A stretch of DNA of 64,000 nt from Massilia oculi (GCF_003143515.1 NZ_CP029343.1:4774001-4838000); one strand, 5' to 3'. Shown: positions 8,290-17,495, counted from the first letter of the stretch. The notes: generated by a model not told the origin, from the letters alone. Program-made: numbers and translations.

Positions 8290-8844
8290 ATGGCCTCGAA
8301 AAAAATCGCCGTCCTCGTCGGCAGCCTGCGCAAGGATTCATTCACCCGCCGCGTCGCCCACAGTCTGATCGAACTGGCGCCCCCAGGCCTCGAACTGACG
8401 ATCGTCGAACTGCGCGACCTGTCGCTGTACAACGAGGACGACGAGACCGATCCGCCGCCCGCCGCATTCGCCGCGTTTCGCGACGCCATCCGCCAGGCCG
8501 ACGGCGTCCTGTTCTGCACCCCGGAATACAATCGCTCGGTGCCGGGCGCGCTGAAGAACGCGATCGACGTCGGCTCGCGCCCCTACGGCAAGGCGGCCTT
8601 CGCTGACAAGCCGTGCGCCATCGTCAGCGTCTCTCCGGGCGCGCTGGGCGGCTTCGGCGCCAACCACCACCTGCGCCAGATGCTGCCGTTCCTGAACATG
8701 CCGACGATGCCGGCGCCGGAAGCCTATGTCGGCGGTGTCGCCGGCAAGTACGAGGGAGACAAGCTGGTCGACGAATCGTCGCGCGCCTTCTTCCAGAAAT
8801 TCATGGCCGCCTTCGGCGCCTGGGTGGAGCAGCATGCCAAGTAA
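8290..8844 (+). CDS. NAD(P)H-dependent FMN reductase family protein
   Basis: A 184-residue flavodoxin-fold oxidoreductase that uses NAD(P)H and bound FMN, related to chromate/quinone reductases (ChrR/SsuE group). Visible signatures are GSLRKDSFTRRVA near residue 10, which binds the FMN phosphate, and PEYNRSVPGALKNAIDVGSR in the middle. The start at 8290 follows AGGAG (8281-8285) with good spacing and fits the family N-terminus (MASKKIAVLVG); an upstream in-frame ATG adds 14 unrelated residues. It is cytoplasmic. The likely role is two-electron reduction of quinones or other acceptors; the true substrate is unknown. Confidence 0.93.
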   Translation: MASKKIAVLVGSLRKDSFTRRVAHSLIELAPPGLELTIVELRDLSLYNEDDETDPPPAAFAAFRDAIRQADGVLFCTPEYNRSVPGALKNAIDVGSRPYGKAAFADKPCAIVSVSPGALGGFGANHHLRQMLPFLNMPTMPAPEAYVGGVAGKYEGDKLVDESSRAFFQKFMAAFGAWVEQHAK

Positions 8845-8883
8845 CGGCTTGCCTTTGGCGGCGCCAGTCGGACCCCGCTACAG

Positions 8884-9795
8884 ATGATCCGCGCGACCGA
8901 CAGCAAGACCGATAGCAAGTTCGTGCCGCCGCCGCCGCGCGACCTGCCCACGCTGCTGGGCCGTCCGCCGGACGGCTGGCGCGCGCGCATGTTCGACGTC
9001 ATCTTCGGCAACGATACGCCAGCCGGACGCCGCTTCGACATCGTGCTGGTGATCCTGATCCTGCTCAGCATCCTGGTGGTGATCCTCGACAGCGTGCCGG
9101 CCATCTACAGCCGGTATTCCGGCCTGACCTCGGTGCTCGAATGGGGCTTCACCCTGCTGTTCACGGTCGAATACATCGCGCGCCTGGTGTGCGTGCAGCG
9201 CCCGGTGCGCTATGCGCGCAGCTTCTACGGGATCATCGACCTGGTGTCGGTGCTGCCGACCTATCTGTCGCTGCTGCTGCCCGGCAGCCAGGTGTTCCTG
9301 GACGTGCGCATCCTGCGCCTGCTGCGGGTGTTCCGCATCTTCAAGCTGACCCTGTACATCGAGGAATACACGCGCCTGGGCGAAGCCCTGATCGCCAGCC
9401 GGCGCAAGATCATGGTGTTCCTGTCGGTGGTGCTGATGCTGATCCTGATCCTCGGCACCGTGATGTACGTGGTCGAGGGGCCGGATAACGGCTTCACCAG
9501 CATCCCGATGTCGATGTACTGGGCCACCGTGACCATCACCACGGTGGGCTATGGCGACATCGTGCCGCACACGCCGGTGGGCAAGGCGATCGCCTCGTTC
9601 ATGGTGCTGCTGGGCTGGGGGATCCTGGCGGTGCCGACGGGGATCGTGTCGGCCGAGATGACGTCGCAGAAGATGTCGCGCCATGCACCGCGCGGCATCC
9701 CGCGCCAATGCGACGCCTGCGGCAGCGGCGACCACGACCCGCGCGCCCGCTTCTGCAAGGATTGCGGCGCGCCGCTGGCGCCGGCGCAAGGTTGA
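8884..9795 (+). CDS. Voltage-gated potassium channel-type ion transporter
   Basis: A 303-residue six-helix ion channel subunit. The selectivity filter TTVGYGD is present in the pore loop, and S4 carries regularly spaced arginines (RILRLLRVFRIFKL). S1-S4 form the voltage sensor and S5-P-S6 the pore; four subunits are expected. The cytoplasmic C-terminus ends in a four-cysteine zinc-ribbon-like knuckle (CDACG then FCKDCGAPL), which is seen in this bacterial subgroup. The gene begins 39 bases after the FMN reductase gene, so co-transcription is possible. Confidence 0.95.
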   Translation: MIRATDSKTDSKFVPPPPRDLPTLLGRPPDGWRARMFDVIFGNDTPAGRRFDIVLVILILLSILVVILDSVPAIYSRYSGLTSVLEWGFTLLFTVEYIARLVCVQRPVRYARSFYGIIDLVSVLPTYLSLLLPGSQVFLDVRILRLLRVFRIFKLTLYIEEYTRLGEALIASRRKIMVFLSVVLMLILILGTVMYVVEGPDNGFTSIPMSMYWATVTITTVGYGDIVPHTPVGKAIASFMVLLGWGILAVPTGIVSAEMTSQKMSRHAPRGIPRQCDACGSGDHDPRARFCKDCGAPLAPAQG

Positions 9796-9808
9796 CGCTG
9801 CGCGCGCA

Positions 9809-9830
9809 CCGCACACCATGATGGTGCGCG
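9809..9830. terminator. Hairpin between convergent genes
   Basis: CACCGCACACC and GGTGCGCGGTG face each other around ATGAT/loop bases with one mismatch in 11. It lies between the ends of the plus-strand K+ channel and the minus-strand TnsB-like gene. There is no T run, so a factor-assisted terminator or a remnant repeat are both possible. Confidence 0.4.
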
Positions 9831-9845
9831 GTGCACCGCGATCGG

Positions 9846-10646
9846 TCAGGCCATGGCGGCGTGCATCGTGTACCGCGACGGTGCATGCACCGGCGCACGC
9901 GGCGGCGCCGGGCGCGCCAGCGTCACCGGCGGCGGCACGGCGGCGTCGCGCTCGAGCCAGTAGTTGAACTGGCCGAAGCTGGGCAGCGCGCCGGCGTCGA
10001 CGTCCTGGAAGAAATCCTCGATCATCTGGCGATAGGCGGCGCGGCGCGAGAAGCCGTCGTTGCTGGCGGCATAGCGCGCGGCGGCGGCGCGGAAGATCGC
10101 GCGCATCCGCTCGTCGGCATTGGTGCCAGTGCCGGCGCCCTTGCGCGGCCGGCCGCGCTTGATGCCGGCGGTGACCGCGCGGGTGCGGCCCGGCGCGCCC
10201 GAATTGCCGTAGTCGGGCAGCAGGGCGTCGGGCGTCTGGCCGCGCTCCCAGTAACGGCGCAGGTAGCGCAGGATGCTCGACTTCGACATGCCGTGGGCGG
10301 TCGCGTAGCCGGCCATCAGCGTGGCGCGCTGGCGCGGATCGACCAGGGCCTTGCGGTCGGCGTGCAGGGCGCGCACGGCCGACCAGGCCTTGGCCTGCAG
10401 GTTCAGGTAGCCCTGCGGCACCGGTTCGCGCGGCGGCGCCGCGGCGAACGGGTCGACCAGCAGGCGGCGTGCACGGCCGGAAGCCAGCGCGTCTTCCAGC
10501 GCCGCTACCGGCGTCGGCTCGGGCATGGCGGCATGGCTGCCCAGTTGATAGGTCCAGGCCAGCGCCTGCGGCTGCTCGATCCAAAGCACGCGGACCGTGC
10601 GGCCCGGCATTCCCGCGAATTCGACTACATCGTTCTGTCCAATCAT
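9846..10646 (-). CDS. TnsB/Mu-type transposase N-terminal fragment, no catalytic domain
   Basis: A 266-residue protein that matches only the N-terminal DNA-binding part of TnsB-like (Tn7 family, Mu transposase C-terminal type) transposases. Typical stretches are SKSSILRYLRRYWERGQTPD, ALLPDYGNSGAPGR, KRGRPRK and RRAAYRQMIEDFF followed by LPSFGQFNYWLERD. In full transposases the RNase H-like DDE domain follows here. Instead the frame ends after a short unrelated tail. The start at 10646 is supported by GGGAGG in the leader. No TnsA, TnsC or TniQ gene is adjacent. The intact frame and good ribosome site suggest a retained DNA-binding protein, or a recent remnant. Repeated GTGCA motifs flank it on both sides. 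Confidence 0.75.
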   Translation of the reverse strand: MIGQNDVVEFAGMPGRTVRVLWIEQPQALAWTYQLGSHAAMPEPTPVAALEDALASGRARRLLVDPFAAAPPREPVPQGYLNLQAKAWSAVRALHADRKALVDPRQRATLMAGYATAHGMSKSSILRYLRRYWERGQTPDALLPDYGNSGAPGRTRAVTAGIKRGRPRKGAGTGTNADERMRAIFRAAAARYAASNDGFSRRAAYRQMIEDFFQDVDAGALPSFGQFNYWLERDAAVPPPVTLARPAPPRAPVHAPSRYTMHAAMA

Positions 10647-10713
10647 CTCTACCTCCCACAAAGCCCTTGGAATCCAGGGTGCTTTCTGACATGCAAGGAT
10701 CGGGCCAGCCCGC

Positions 10714-10756
10714 GTGCACTGGGAGACTGCACGTCTGGTGCACCTCAACTGTGCAG
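10714..10756. repeat. GTGCA repeat cluster upstream of TnsB-like gene
   Basis: Within 43 bases there are GTGCAC (10714), TGCAC (10728), GTGCAC (10738) and GTGCAG (10751). Further GTGCAC/GTGCATGCAC motifs lie at the other end of the gene (9831, 9861, 9881-9890, the last a perfect 10-bp palindrome). They could be binding sites for the encoded DNA-binding protein or remains of transposon ends. Confidence 0.35.
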
Positions 10757-10821
10757 GAGTGGGAGCGTGTGAGTCGCGTTGGTCGTGCCAGGGCGCGCAC
10801 GTATTCGATGCATATCCGATC

Positions 10822-12048
10822 TCATCGACGGAGAGGCGTGCATGTATCCGTTTTTGCAATCCGTGATGCCGGCCGTGCGCGCCCCCACGGCGCCAGGCCG
10901 AACAACGGCCGCGCCCAGGGCAGGCGGCGCACGGCTTCGTACAGCGCGAAGCTGCCGGTGGCGGTGAGCACCATCAGCAGCAGCGCCTCGACGCCTGGCG
11001 CGAGCTTGAGCGGCTTGAAGGCGTGCGCCATGACGACGATCAGGGTCTGGTGCGCGATATAGACCGGGAATACCGCATCGGTGAGGTAGCGGCGCGCCGG
11101 CCCGTCGCGGTCCAGGTGGCGGCGCGCGAAACCGCAGGCCGCGACGATGGCGCTCCAGGCGCACAGCGTGTACACGCAGCGCATGATGGGAACCCCGATC
11201 GCCATCATCTGCGCGCTGTGTTCAATGTGGGGCGCGGCATGCCAGGCCACGATCGCGGCCCACCCGGCCAGCGCGATGCCGAGCGCGATCCAGCGCGCGC
11301 GCTCCATGCGTTCCCACACGGGACGGCTGCTCGCCACCAGGGCGCCGAGCAGGAATATCGGCAGGTAGGTGGCGTGATTGAACCAGTCGTCGACCAGCGC
11401 GTGGGTGCTCGGGAAGCGGTCGGCCAGCAGGATACGCACGATCGCCATGAACAGCGCCGGCAGCACGATCAGCTTCCAGCCGCCCAGGGCGGCCGCGGTG
11501 CGCGCGGCGAGGGCCTCGATGCGGGCATTGCCCAGCAGCGCCGCGCACGCGGCGAGCACCAGCGTGTACACCCACAGGTAGGCGACGAACCACAGGTGGT
11601 TCCAGGTCGGCAGAACCAGGCAGCCGTCCTGGCAGAAGCCGCCGTAGCCGACGAGGTAGTGGCGCATGAAGGCCATGAAGCCGTCGGCATAGCCGAGCTT
11701 TTCGACCACTTCGAGCCAGGGCTGGGGCGGCACGATCACCAGCATGCCGAACAGCAGCGGCAGCAGCAGGCGCAGGCTGCGCCGGCGCACGAAGGTTCCC
11801 GGCGCCATCTTGCGCAGCAAGAAATGCGAGGCCGCGCCAGCCACGAAGAACAGCAGGCTCAGGCGCCACGGCGAGGACAGCAGCATGAACGGCTCCGGGC
11901 CGGTCCCGGCGTGCGGACTTTTCACGTGCCAGTCCCAGCTCACGTAATACATGCCCACGTGATAGGCGATCAGTACGAAGAAGGCCAGGATACGGACCCA
12001 GTCGAGGAAATACAGGCGTTGATTGCTTGCTGAAGTGGTTGGCTGCAT
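10822..12048 (-). CDS. Acyltransferase family 3 membrane protein
   Basis: A 408-residue integral membrane protein with about ten hydrophobic helices. The N-terminus RLYFLDWVRILAFFVLIAYHVGMYY carries the conserved histidine of acyltransferase-3 proteins, and an RxxR-like basic stretch (RRRSLRLLLPL) follows. Such proteins transfer acyl groups onto glycans, lipids or antibiotics at the inner membrane; the target is unknown. The start at 12048 (MQPTTSASNQ) was preferred over an ATG 45 bases upstream because the family begins shortly before the first helix. The C-terminal tail is basic. The LytTR regulator gene ends 79 bases upstream on the same strand. Confidence 0.88.
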   Translation of the reverse strand: MQPTTSASNQRLYFLDWVRILAFFVLIAYHVGMYYVSWDWHVKSPHAGTGPEPFMLLSSPWRLSLLFFVAGAASHFLLRKMAPGTFVRRRSLRLLLPLLFGMLVIVPPQPWLEVVEKLGYADGFMAFMRHYLVGYGGFCQDGCLVLPTWNHLWFVAYLWVYTLVLAACAALLGNARIEALAARTAAALGGWKLIVLPALFMAIVRILLADRFPSTHALVDDWFNHATYLPIFLLGALVASSRPVWERMERARWIALGIALAGWAAIVAWHAAPHIEHSAQMMAIGVPIMRCVYTLCAWSAIVAACGFARRHLDRDGPARRYLTDAVFPVYIAHQTLIVVMAHAFKPLKLAPGVEALLLMVLTATGSFALYEAVRRLPWARPLFGLAPWGRARPASRIAKTDTCTPLRR

Positions 12049-12127
12049 GGCGCGCTCTTGTCGTGATGGAGGCGCCAGCATCGCGCGCCTCACGGCAAGA
12101 GGCCAGCGCCAGGGGGCGAACCGGGCT

Positions 12128-12853
12128 TTACGTGGGGCGAGCCGGCTCCAGCCGTTCGATCAGGGCGGGACGATACTGGCGGCTGCACGGCACCCGCGCG
12201 CCGCTGCGCAGCACCAGTTCGCAATCGCCCTTGTCGAGCGGCTCGATGCGCGCGACGGCCGACAGGCGCACCGCCGCGCGCCGGTGGCAGCGCACGAAGG
12301 CCGGGCCGAGCTGGCCGAGCAGGGCGCCGAGGGGCTGGCGCAGCAGCGGGGCGCCGGCGGAGGTGTGCAGCGCCACGTAGTTGTCGGCCGTCTCGAGCCA
12401 CTCGATATCGGCCACCTGCACCACGCGGGTCGCCCCGCGCTCGCTCACCAGCAGCTGGCGCGGCGCACCGGCTGGCGGCGGCGCCGCCTGCATCGGCGCC
12501 GCCAGGCGCGCGCGCAGCCGTTCGAGCGCCCGGTGCAGGCGGGCCTGGTCGAAGGGCTTGAGCAGGTAGTCCACCGCCTCGCTGTCGAAGGCGCGCAGCG
12601 CATAGTCTTCGTGGGCGGTGACGAACACCACCAGCGGCGCCGGCGCCGGCAGCGAGGCGGCCAGGTCGATGCCAGACAGTTCCGGCATCTCGATATCGAG
12701 CAGCAGCGCATCCGGCCGTTCGCTTTCCACCATGCGCAGGGCCTCGACGCCGTCGACCGCTTCGCGCACCGACGCGATGCCAGGGGCCAAGGCCAGCATG
12801 CGGCGCAGCCGCTCGCGCGCCGGGCGTTCGTCGTCGACGATCAGCAGGTGCAT
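12128..12853 (-). CDS. LytTR-family response regulator
   Basis: A 241-residue response regulator. The receiver domain (residues 1-115) begins LLIVDDERPARERL with the acidic pair; the phospho-acceptor aspartate is in ALLLDIEMPELSG and the conserved lysine in YLLKPF. A LytTR DNA-binding domain follows (about 140-235), with IEWLETADNYVALHT and FVRCHRRAAV. Its 5' end overlaps the 3' end of the sensor kinase gene by 13 bases, so it receives phosphate from that kinase. The target promoter is not identifiable; the adjacent acyltransferase gene on the same strand is a candidate. Confidence 0.95.
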   Translation of the reverse strand: MHLLIVDDERPARERLRRMLALAPGIASVREAVDGVEALRMVESERPDALLLDIEMPELSGIDLAASLPAPAPLVVFVTAHEDYALRAFDSEAVDYLLKPFDQARLHRALERLRARLAAPMQAAPPPAGAPRQLLVSERGATRVVQVADIEWLETADNYVALHTSAGAPLLRQPLGALLGQLGPAFVRCHRRAAVRLSAVARIEPLDKGDCELVLRSGARVPCSRQYRPALIERLEPARPT

Positions 12854-13944
12854 GGCAGCCTCATTTCCGCGCGCACGCCGGCCGGCGCCAATGCGATCAA
12901 GGCCAGGCTTGCGTTTGCTCCGTGCAGGGCCGCCAGCCGCGTGCGCAGGTTGGCCACGGTGATGCCGGGCGTGCATGCGTCGTCCAGCACGCCGCCGTCG
13001 TCCTCGACCCGCACGACCATCGTGTCGCCGTCGATGACGGCCGCGACCCGGATCGCGGTCGCCTCGCGGCGTCGTACGACCGTGTGCTTGAACACGTTCT
13101 CGAGCAGCGGTTGCAGGCTGATGGCGGGCAGCATGACGTCCAGCGCCGCCGGATCGACGTCCCAGGCCAGCGTCACCCGTCCGTCGAAGCGCTCGGCCAT
13201 CACCGCCGCATAGTCCTGGCATAGGCGCAGCTCGTCGCGCAGGCGCGCCTGCGGCCGCTCGCCCAGGGCCAGGGTGGCGCGCAGCACGTCGGCCAGCCGC
13301 ACCAGCGTGGCGTCGGCGCGCGCCACGTCGGTATGCATCAGGGAAGAAATCGTATTCAGCGCATTGAACAGGAAGTGCGGCTGCATCTGGTGCGTCAGGC
13401 GTTCGAGCTGGGCTTCGCGCAGCAGGGCGCCGGCCTGCTCGGCGCGCACTCTTTCCTTCATCATCTCGCGATAGGACAAGAGGCCGAAGCCGATCGTCGT
13501 GAACAGGCCGAAGAACACCGAGATCTTGAGCGCCTCGTAGACGAACACCTCCGACCAGGGGTGGTGCTCGTAGCGGGCGCCGGCCAGCGCATACACGCCG
13601 TGGCGGATCGCGAACACGATGGGCGTGAAGCCGAACCAGTACAGCGGCAGCCAGCGCAGTTGCCGGCCGAACCAGCGCCGGGGCGTGGCGACCAGCGCAT
13701 CGTCGCCGCGGCTGAAGCGGCGCTGGACCAGGAACAGGATGGTCGCCACCACGGCCGACGAGGTCTCCCACAGGATCGGCTGCCAGAACGCGGCGCCGCC
13801 GTCGCGCCGGTAATCCTCGAGCGCCACCAGCACCATCAGGCTCCAGAACAGGACCCAGGCGATGCCGGCGACGGCGAGGCTGCGGTTTGCGCGCTGTGAC
13901 GAAGAAGGCACGATTGGCGTTCCATCTGAGAAAGGCCCGATCAT
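12841..13944 (-). CDS. LytS-type sensor histidine kinase
   Basis: A membrane-bound sensor kinase of 367 residues from the chosen start. Several hydrophobic helices occupy residues about 20-160. A linker and the His_kinase domain follow, with the phospho-acceptor histidine in HQMQPHFLFNALNTISSL. The ATPase domain shows LQPLLENVFKH as N box and a G-rich region (VEDDGG). The typical partner of LytTR regulators, it overlaps that gene by 13 bases. The start at 13944 (MIGPFSDG) is one of two in-frame choices; the other adds 17 residues. The signal sensed is unknown. Confidence 0.92.
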   Translation of the reverse strand: MIGPFSDGTPIVPSSSQRANRSLAVAGIAWVLFWSLMVLVALEDYRRDGGAAFWQPILWETSSAVVATILFLVQRRFSRGDDALVATPRRWFGRQLRWLPLYWFGFTPIVFAIRHGVYALAGARYEHHPWSEVFVYEALKISVFFGLFTTIGFGLLSYREMMKERVRAEQAGALLREAQLERLTHQMQPHFLFNALNTISSLMHTDVARADATLVRLADVLRATLALGERPQARLRDELRLCQDYAAVMAERFDGRVTLAWDVDPAALDVMLPAISLQPLLENVFKHTVVRRREATAIRVAAVIDGDTMVVRVEDDGGVLDDACTPGITVANLRTRLAALHGANASLALIALAPAGVRAEMRLPCTC

Positions 13945-14042
13945 CGTGCATCGGCCCACGATTGTCAAAACGGCGTGCGGTGGCGGATGTGACAATTGGT
14001 GACGATTGCCATGCCTCCGAGCTCATCGTGCGACAATAAGCA

Positions 14043-16469
14043 ATGCGTACACTCGGCCCATACAGCGACGATTCCAACAATCCGCAACAGATGCGGGCAC
14101 TGCTTGCCACCCACGACTGGACGTCCACTTCCCTGGGCGAGCCGGGCGCCTGGCCGGTCGAGCTGCGCGTGGCGCTCGACCTGATGCTCGATGCGCCGCA
14201 TCCGACCCTGGTGTGCTGGGGCGGGCGCTACCTGATGCTGTACAACGACGCCTATGCGGCGCTGCTCGGCCGGGCCCATCCGGGCGCGCTGGGCAGGCCG
14301 CTGAGCGAGGTCATGCCCACCATCTGGCCCGATATCGAGCCGCTGGCCGACGCCGCCATGGAGGGACGGCCCGGCCACGTCGAGGACCTGTGCGTGACGC
14401 TGCCGCCGGGCGGCGAGGCGCGCCAGCGCTGGTTCAGCGCGTCCTACGTACCCTTGCGCGGCCTCGATGGCACGGTCGGGGGCTTCGTCCATACCGCGTT
14501 CGAGACCACCGGACCGGTGCTCCAGGCGCGCCGCGCCGACCAGGCCCGGCAGGCCAGCGAAGCGCGCCTGTCGGCGGTGTTCGACAGCCTGCCGGTGGGC
14601 GTGGCCGTGACCGACATCCATGGCGCGGTCGTGCTGGCCAACGACGCGATGCGGCGTTATCTGCCGACCCAACAGCTGCCGTCGCTGGACGAGCGGCGAT
14701 CCGGACGCTGGACCTTGCTCGATGCCGAAGGCAGGCCGGTGGCGCGGGCGGACTTTCCCGGTGCGCGGGCGCTGCGCGGTGAACGCGTCGTGCCGGGAGT
14801 GGAGGCCTTGTACCGCGAGGACGGCGGCCCCGCGATCTGGGCCCACATCAGCTCGGTGCCGATCGTCGACGCCGACGGCATGATCAACGGGCAGGTCTCG
14901 GTGGTCACCGACATCGACCGCGTCAAGCGTACCGAGGCGGCCCTGCGCGAGTCCGAGGAAAAGTACCGCAAGCTGTTCGAGGAAGTCGACGAAGCCTTCT
15001 GCATTCTCGAAGTGACCTTCGATGCCAGCGGCGCGCCCGTCGACCTGGTGTTCCTTGAGGTGAACCCGATGTTCGCGATCCAGAGCGGCATTTCCGACGC
15101 CAGGGGGCGCTCGGTGCACGAGCTGGCGCCCGGCCTCGAATCGGTCTGGCTGGAGCGCTACGGCGCCGTGGCGCGCACCGGCGAGTCGGTCCTGTTCGAG
15201 GAATATTCGCCAAAGCTCGGGCGCTGGTTCGAAGTCAACGCTTCGCGCATCGGCGAACCCGAGGCGCGCCACGTGGCGCTGGTGTTCCGCGACACCAGCG
15301 AGCGCAAGCGCATCGAGGAAGACATGCGGCGCCTGGCCCGCGAGGCGTCGGAAGCGAGCCGGCGCAAGAGCGAATTCCTGGCGGTGCTGGCGCACGAGCT
15401 GCGCAACCCGATGGCGACCATCCGCACCGGCCTCGAGATCATGCGCCTGCGCGCCGACTGTCCCGACACCATGGCGCGCGTGCGCGAGATGCTCGAGCGC
15501 CAGACCCACCAGCTGTCGCACCTGGTCGACGACCTGCTCGACGTCGCCCGCGTCAGCAGCGGCAAGATCGAGATCCGCAAGCAGCTGGCCGACCTCAACC
15601 GGGTGATGGCGAGCGCGGTGGAGACCAGCACGGCGGTCATCCAGGGCGCGCGTCATCGGCTCGAGGTCATCCTGTGGCCGGAGCCGCTGTTGCTCGACCT
15701 CGATCCGACCCGCATCGCCCAGGTGGTGAGCAATCTGTTGACCAACGCCGCCAAGTACACCCCGCCCGGCGGCGACATCCGCCTGGAAGTGCGCAAGGAT
15801 GCGGGCCAGGCCACCATCGCGGTGAGCGATACCGGCGTCGGCATCCTGCCCGAGCACCAGGAGGCGATCTTCGAGATGTTCGGCCAGGTCGGCGACCATG
15901 GCGGCCTGGCCCAGGGCGGGCTGGGCATCGGCCTGTCGCTGGTGCGCCAGCTGGCGACCCTGCACGGCGGCGCCGTCTCGGTGCACAGCGCCGGCGCCGG
16001 CCAGGGCAGCACCTTCACCGTGCGCTTGCCGCTCGGCGCGCAGCCAGGCGCCGGGCAGGGCGAGGGCGGGCAGGCGCCGCGGCAAGAGCTGCGGGCGCTC
16101 CCGCGTCGCCGCTTCCGCGTCCTGGTGGTGGACGACAATACCGATGCCGCCGAGAGCCTGTCGCTGCTGCTGCAGATGAACGCCCACGAGATCCGCACCG
16201 CGACCAATGGCCGCGACGCGCTGGCGCTGGCGCGCGACTTCACGCCCGACATCGCCTTCCTCGACATCGGCATGCCGGGCATGACCGGCTACGAGCTCGC
16301 GGCGCGGCTGCGCGCGCTGCCGGGGCTGGCGCGCACGACCCTCGTCGCCGTCACCGGCTGGGGTTCGGAAGAAGACCAGGCGCGCTCGCGCGAGGCTGGC
16401 TTCGACCATCATTTCACCAAGCCGATCGCGGCCGAGACGGTGAGCCGGCTGCTGGGTGCGCTTGGCTAG
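14043..16469 (+). CDS. Hybrid sensor histidine kinase/response regulator with PAS domains
   Basis: An 808-residue, apparently soluble hybrid kinase with no clear membrane helix. Three PAS-like regions occupy roughly residues 15-170, 180-300 and 305-430. HisKA follows with FLAVLAHELRNPMATIRTGL, then the ATPase domain with VVSNLLTNAAKYTPPGGD, DTGVGI and GIGLSLV. A C-terminal receiver (about 690-808) has VLVVDDNTDAAESL, phospho-acceptor in IAFLDIGMPGM and lysine in FTKPI. It is divergent from the LytS gene with about 100 bases between them. There is no separate DNA-binding output, so it should pass phosphate on or act locally. Confidence 0.95.
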   Translation: MRTLGPYSDDSNNPQQMRALLATHDWTSTSLGEPGAWPVELRVALDLMLDAPHPTLVCWGGRYLMLYNDAYAALLGRAHPGALGRPLSEVMPTIWPDIEPLADAAMEGRPGHVEDLCVTLPPGGEARQRWFSASYVPLRGLDGTVGGFVHTAFETTGPVLQARRADQARQASEARLSAVFDSLPVGVAVTDIHGAVVLANDAMRRYLPTQQLPSLDERRSGRWTLLDAEGRPVARADFPGARALRGERVVPGVEALYREDGGPAIWAHISSVPIVDADGMINGQVSVVTDIDRVKRTEAALRESEEKYRKLFEEVDEAFCILEVTFDASGAPVDLVFLEVNPMFAIQSGISDARGRSVHELAPGLESVWLERYGAVARTGESVLFEEYSPKLGRWFEVNASRIGEPEARHVALVFRDTSERKRIEEDMRRLAREASEASRRKSEFLAVLAHELRNPMATIRTGLEIMRLRADCPDTMARVREMLERQTHQLSHLVDDLLDVARVSSGKIEIRKQLADLNRVMASAVETSTAVIQGARHRLEVILWPEPLLLDLDPTRIAQVVSNLLTNAAKYTPPGGDIRLEVRKDAGQATIAVSDTGVGILPEHQEAIFEMFGQVGDHGGLAQGGLGIGLSLVRQLATLHGGAVSVHSAGAGQGSTFTVRLPLGAQPGAGQGEGGQAPRQELRALPRRRFRVLVVDDNTDAAESLSLLLQMNAHEIRTATNGRDALALARDFTPDIAFLDIGMPGMTGYELAARLRALPGLARTTLVAVTGWGSEEDQARSREAGFDHHFTKPIAAETVSRLLGALG

Positions 16470-16484
16470 CGCGGCCGGGGGCGC

Positions 16485-17495
16485 TCAGTTGCCGCCACCA
16501 CGCTCCGCATCGATCTCCTTCTTCATCGCCCCGACCTGGTCGATGTAGTCGGCCACTGGCACGCCCGGACTGGCGCGCAGCTCGGGCGGCAGCAGGACCG
16601 GCATGTACAGCTCGTCGGCGGTGCGGCCGTGGCGCTGCATGTTCCCGGCCAGGATCAGGCTCGACACCAGCACCGCCAGCGCGCCGCAGGCCAGTCGCAG
16701 GCGGCGCCGGTATTGCGGCGTGACGGTGGCGAGGTGGAAGTAGACCGCCACCGCCACCGTCGCCACCGCCATGTGCGACGCGTACGCGGTCAGCCATTCG
16801 AGCGACCAGGCATAGGCGACGACGCTGGCCAGCAGGCGCAGCCCCACCAGCGCCGTCAGCGCGCAGCCATAGATGAACAGGTGGCGCCCGAGGCGCGCGC
16901 GGCGCCCGAACAGGCGGTTGCCGAAAGCCCACAGGCCGGCCCACGCCAGGCCGATGCCGCTGGCGGCGGCCGGGAACAGGGCGTAGCGCTCCAGGTCGTT
17001 GCTGGCGTCCGTCAGCCAGGCCACCAGCAGCGCCGCCAGCACGGCCAGCACGATGCCGGCGGCGCCCGGCAGCATGCCTTCCCAGCCGTGCATGGTGCGG
17101 TCGACCAGTTCCGGCGCCACACGGTGCGCGGCGCCGCGGATGCGCAGCGAGGTATGGCCCATGCGCACCACGGTGTCGCCGTCGATCGCCAGTTCGTCCT
17201 TGATGCGCCGGCTCTTGTGCACGATGCCGTTGCGGCTGCCGAGGTCGCGCAGCCGCAGCCGCCCGTCCAGGCCGGCCTCGACCACGGCGTGATGGGCGGC
17301 TGCGTAGTCGTCGTCGACGATGAAGTCGTTGTCGTAGGCGCGGCCCATGCGGATCGGCAGCGCCGCCACGCGATGGCGGTGCAGCACCTCGCCGTTGCGG
17401 GCCAGGGTTTCGATGGTCCACGGGCCGCGCAACGACGCGGTGCGCGCCGGTGCGCCCGCCGGCGAGTGCAATGCCTGGCTGGTGTGCTCGCTCAT
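16485..17495 (-). CDS. FHA domain membrane protein
   Basis: A 336-residue protein with an N-terminal forkhead-associated (phosphothreonine-binding) domain at about residues 30-115. It shows the motifs IRMGRAYDNDFIVDD, HHAVVE, and LRDLGSRNGIVHKSRRI. About six hydrophobic segments follow (from about residue 145) and then a C-terminal soluble tail. The FHA part should face the cytoplasm. Its ATG overlaps the stop of the trypsin-like protease gene upstream (ATGA), so the two are translated together. FHA proteins usually read Ser/Thr kinase signals, but no such kinase is encoded nearby. Confidence 0.92.
   Translation of the reverse strand: MSEHTSQALHSPAGAPARTASLRGPWTIETLARNGEVLHRHRVAALPIRMGRAYDNDFIVDDDYAAAHHAVVEAGLDGRLRLRDLGSRNGIVHKSRRIKDELAIDGDTVVRMGHTSLRIRGAAHRVAPELVDRTMHGWEGMLPGAAGIVLAVLAALLVAWLTDASNDLERYALFPAAASGIGLAWAGLWAFGNRLFGRRARLGRHLFIYGCALTALVGLRLLASVVAYAWSLEWLTAYASHMAVATVAVAVYFHLATVTPQYRRRLRLACGALAVLVSSLILAGNMQRHGRTADELYMPVLLPPELRASPGVPVADYIDQVGAMKKEIDAERGGGN

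Noticed and set aside
13965..16412. An 815-codon minus-strand frame over the hybrid kinase
   Set aside because: Shadow frame without domain features; the plus-strand kinase has all its motifs.
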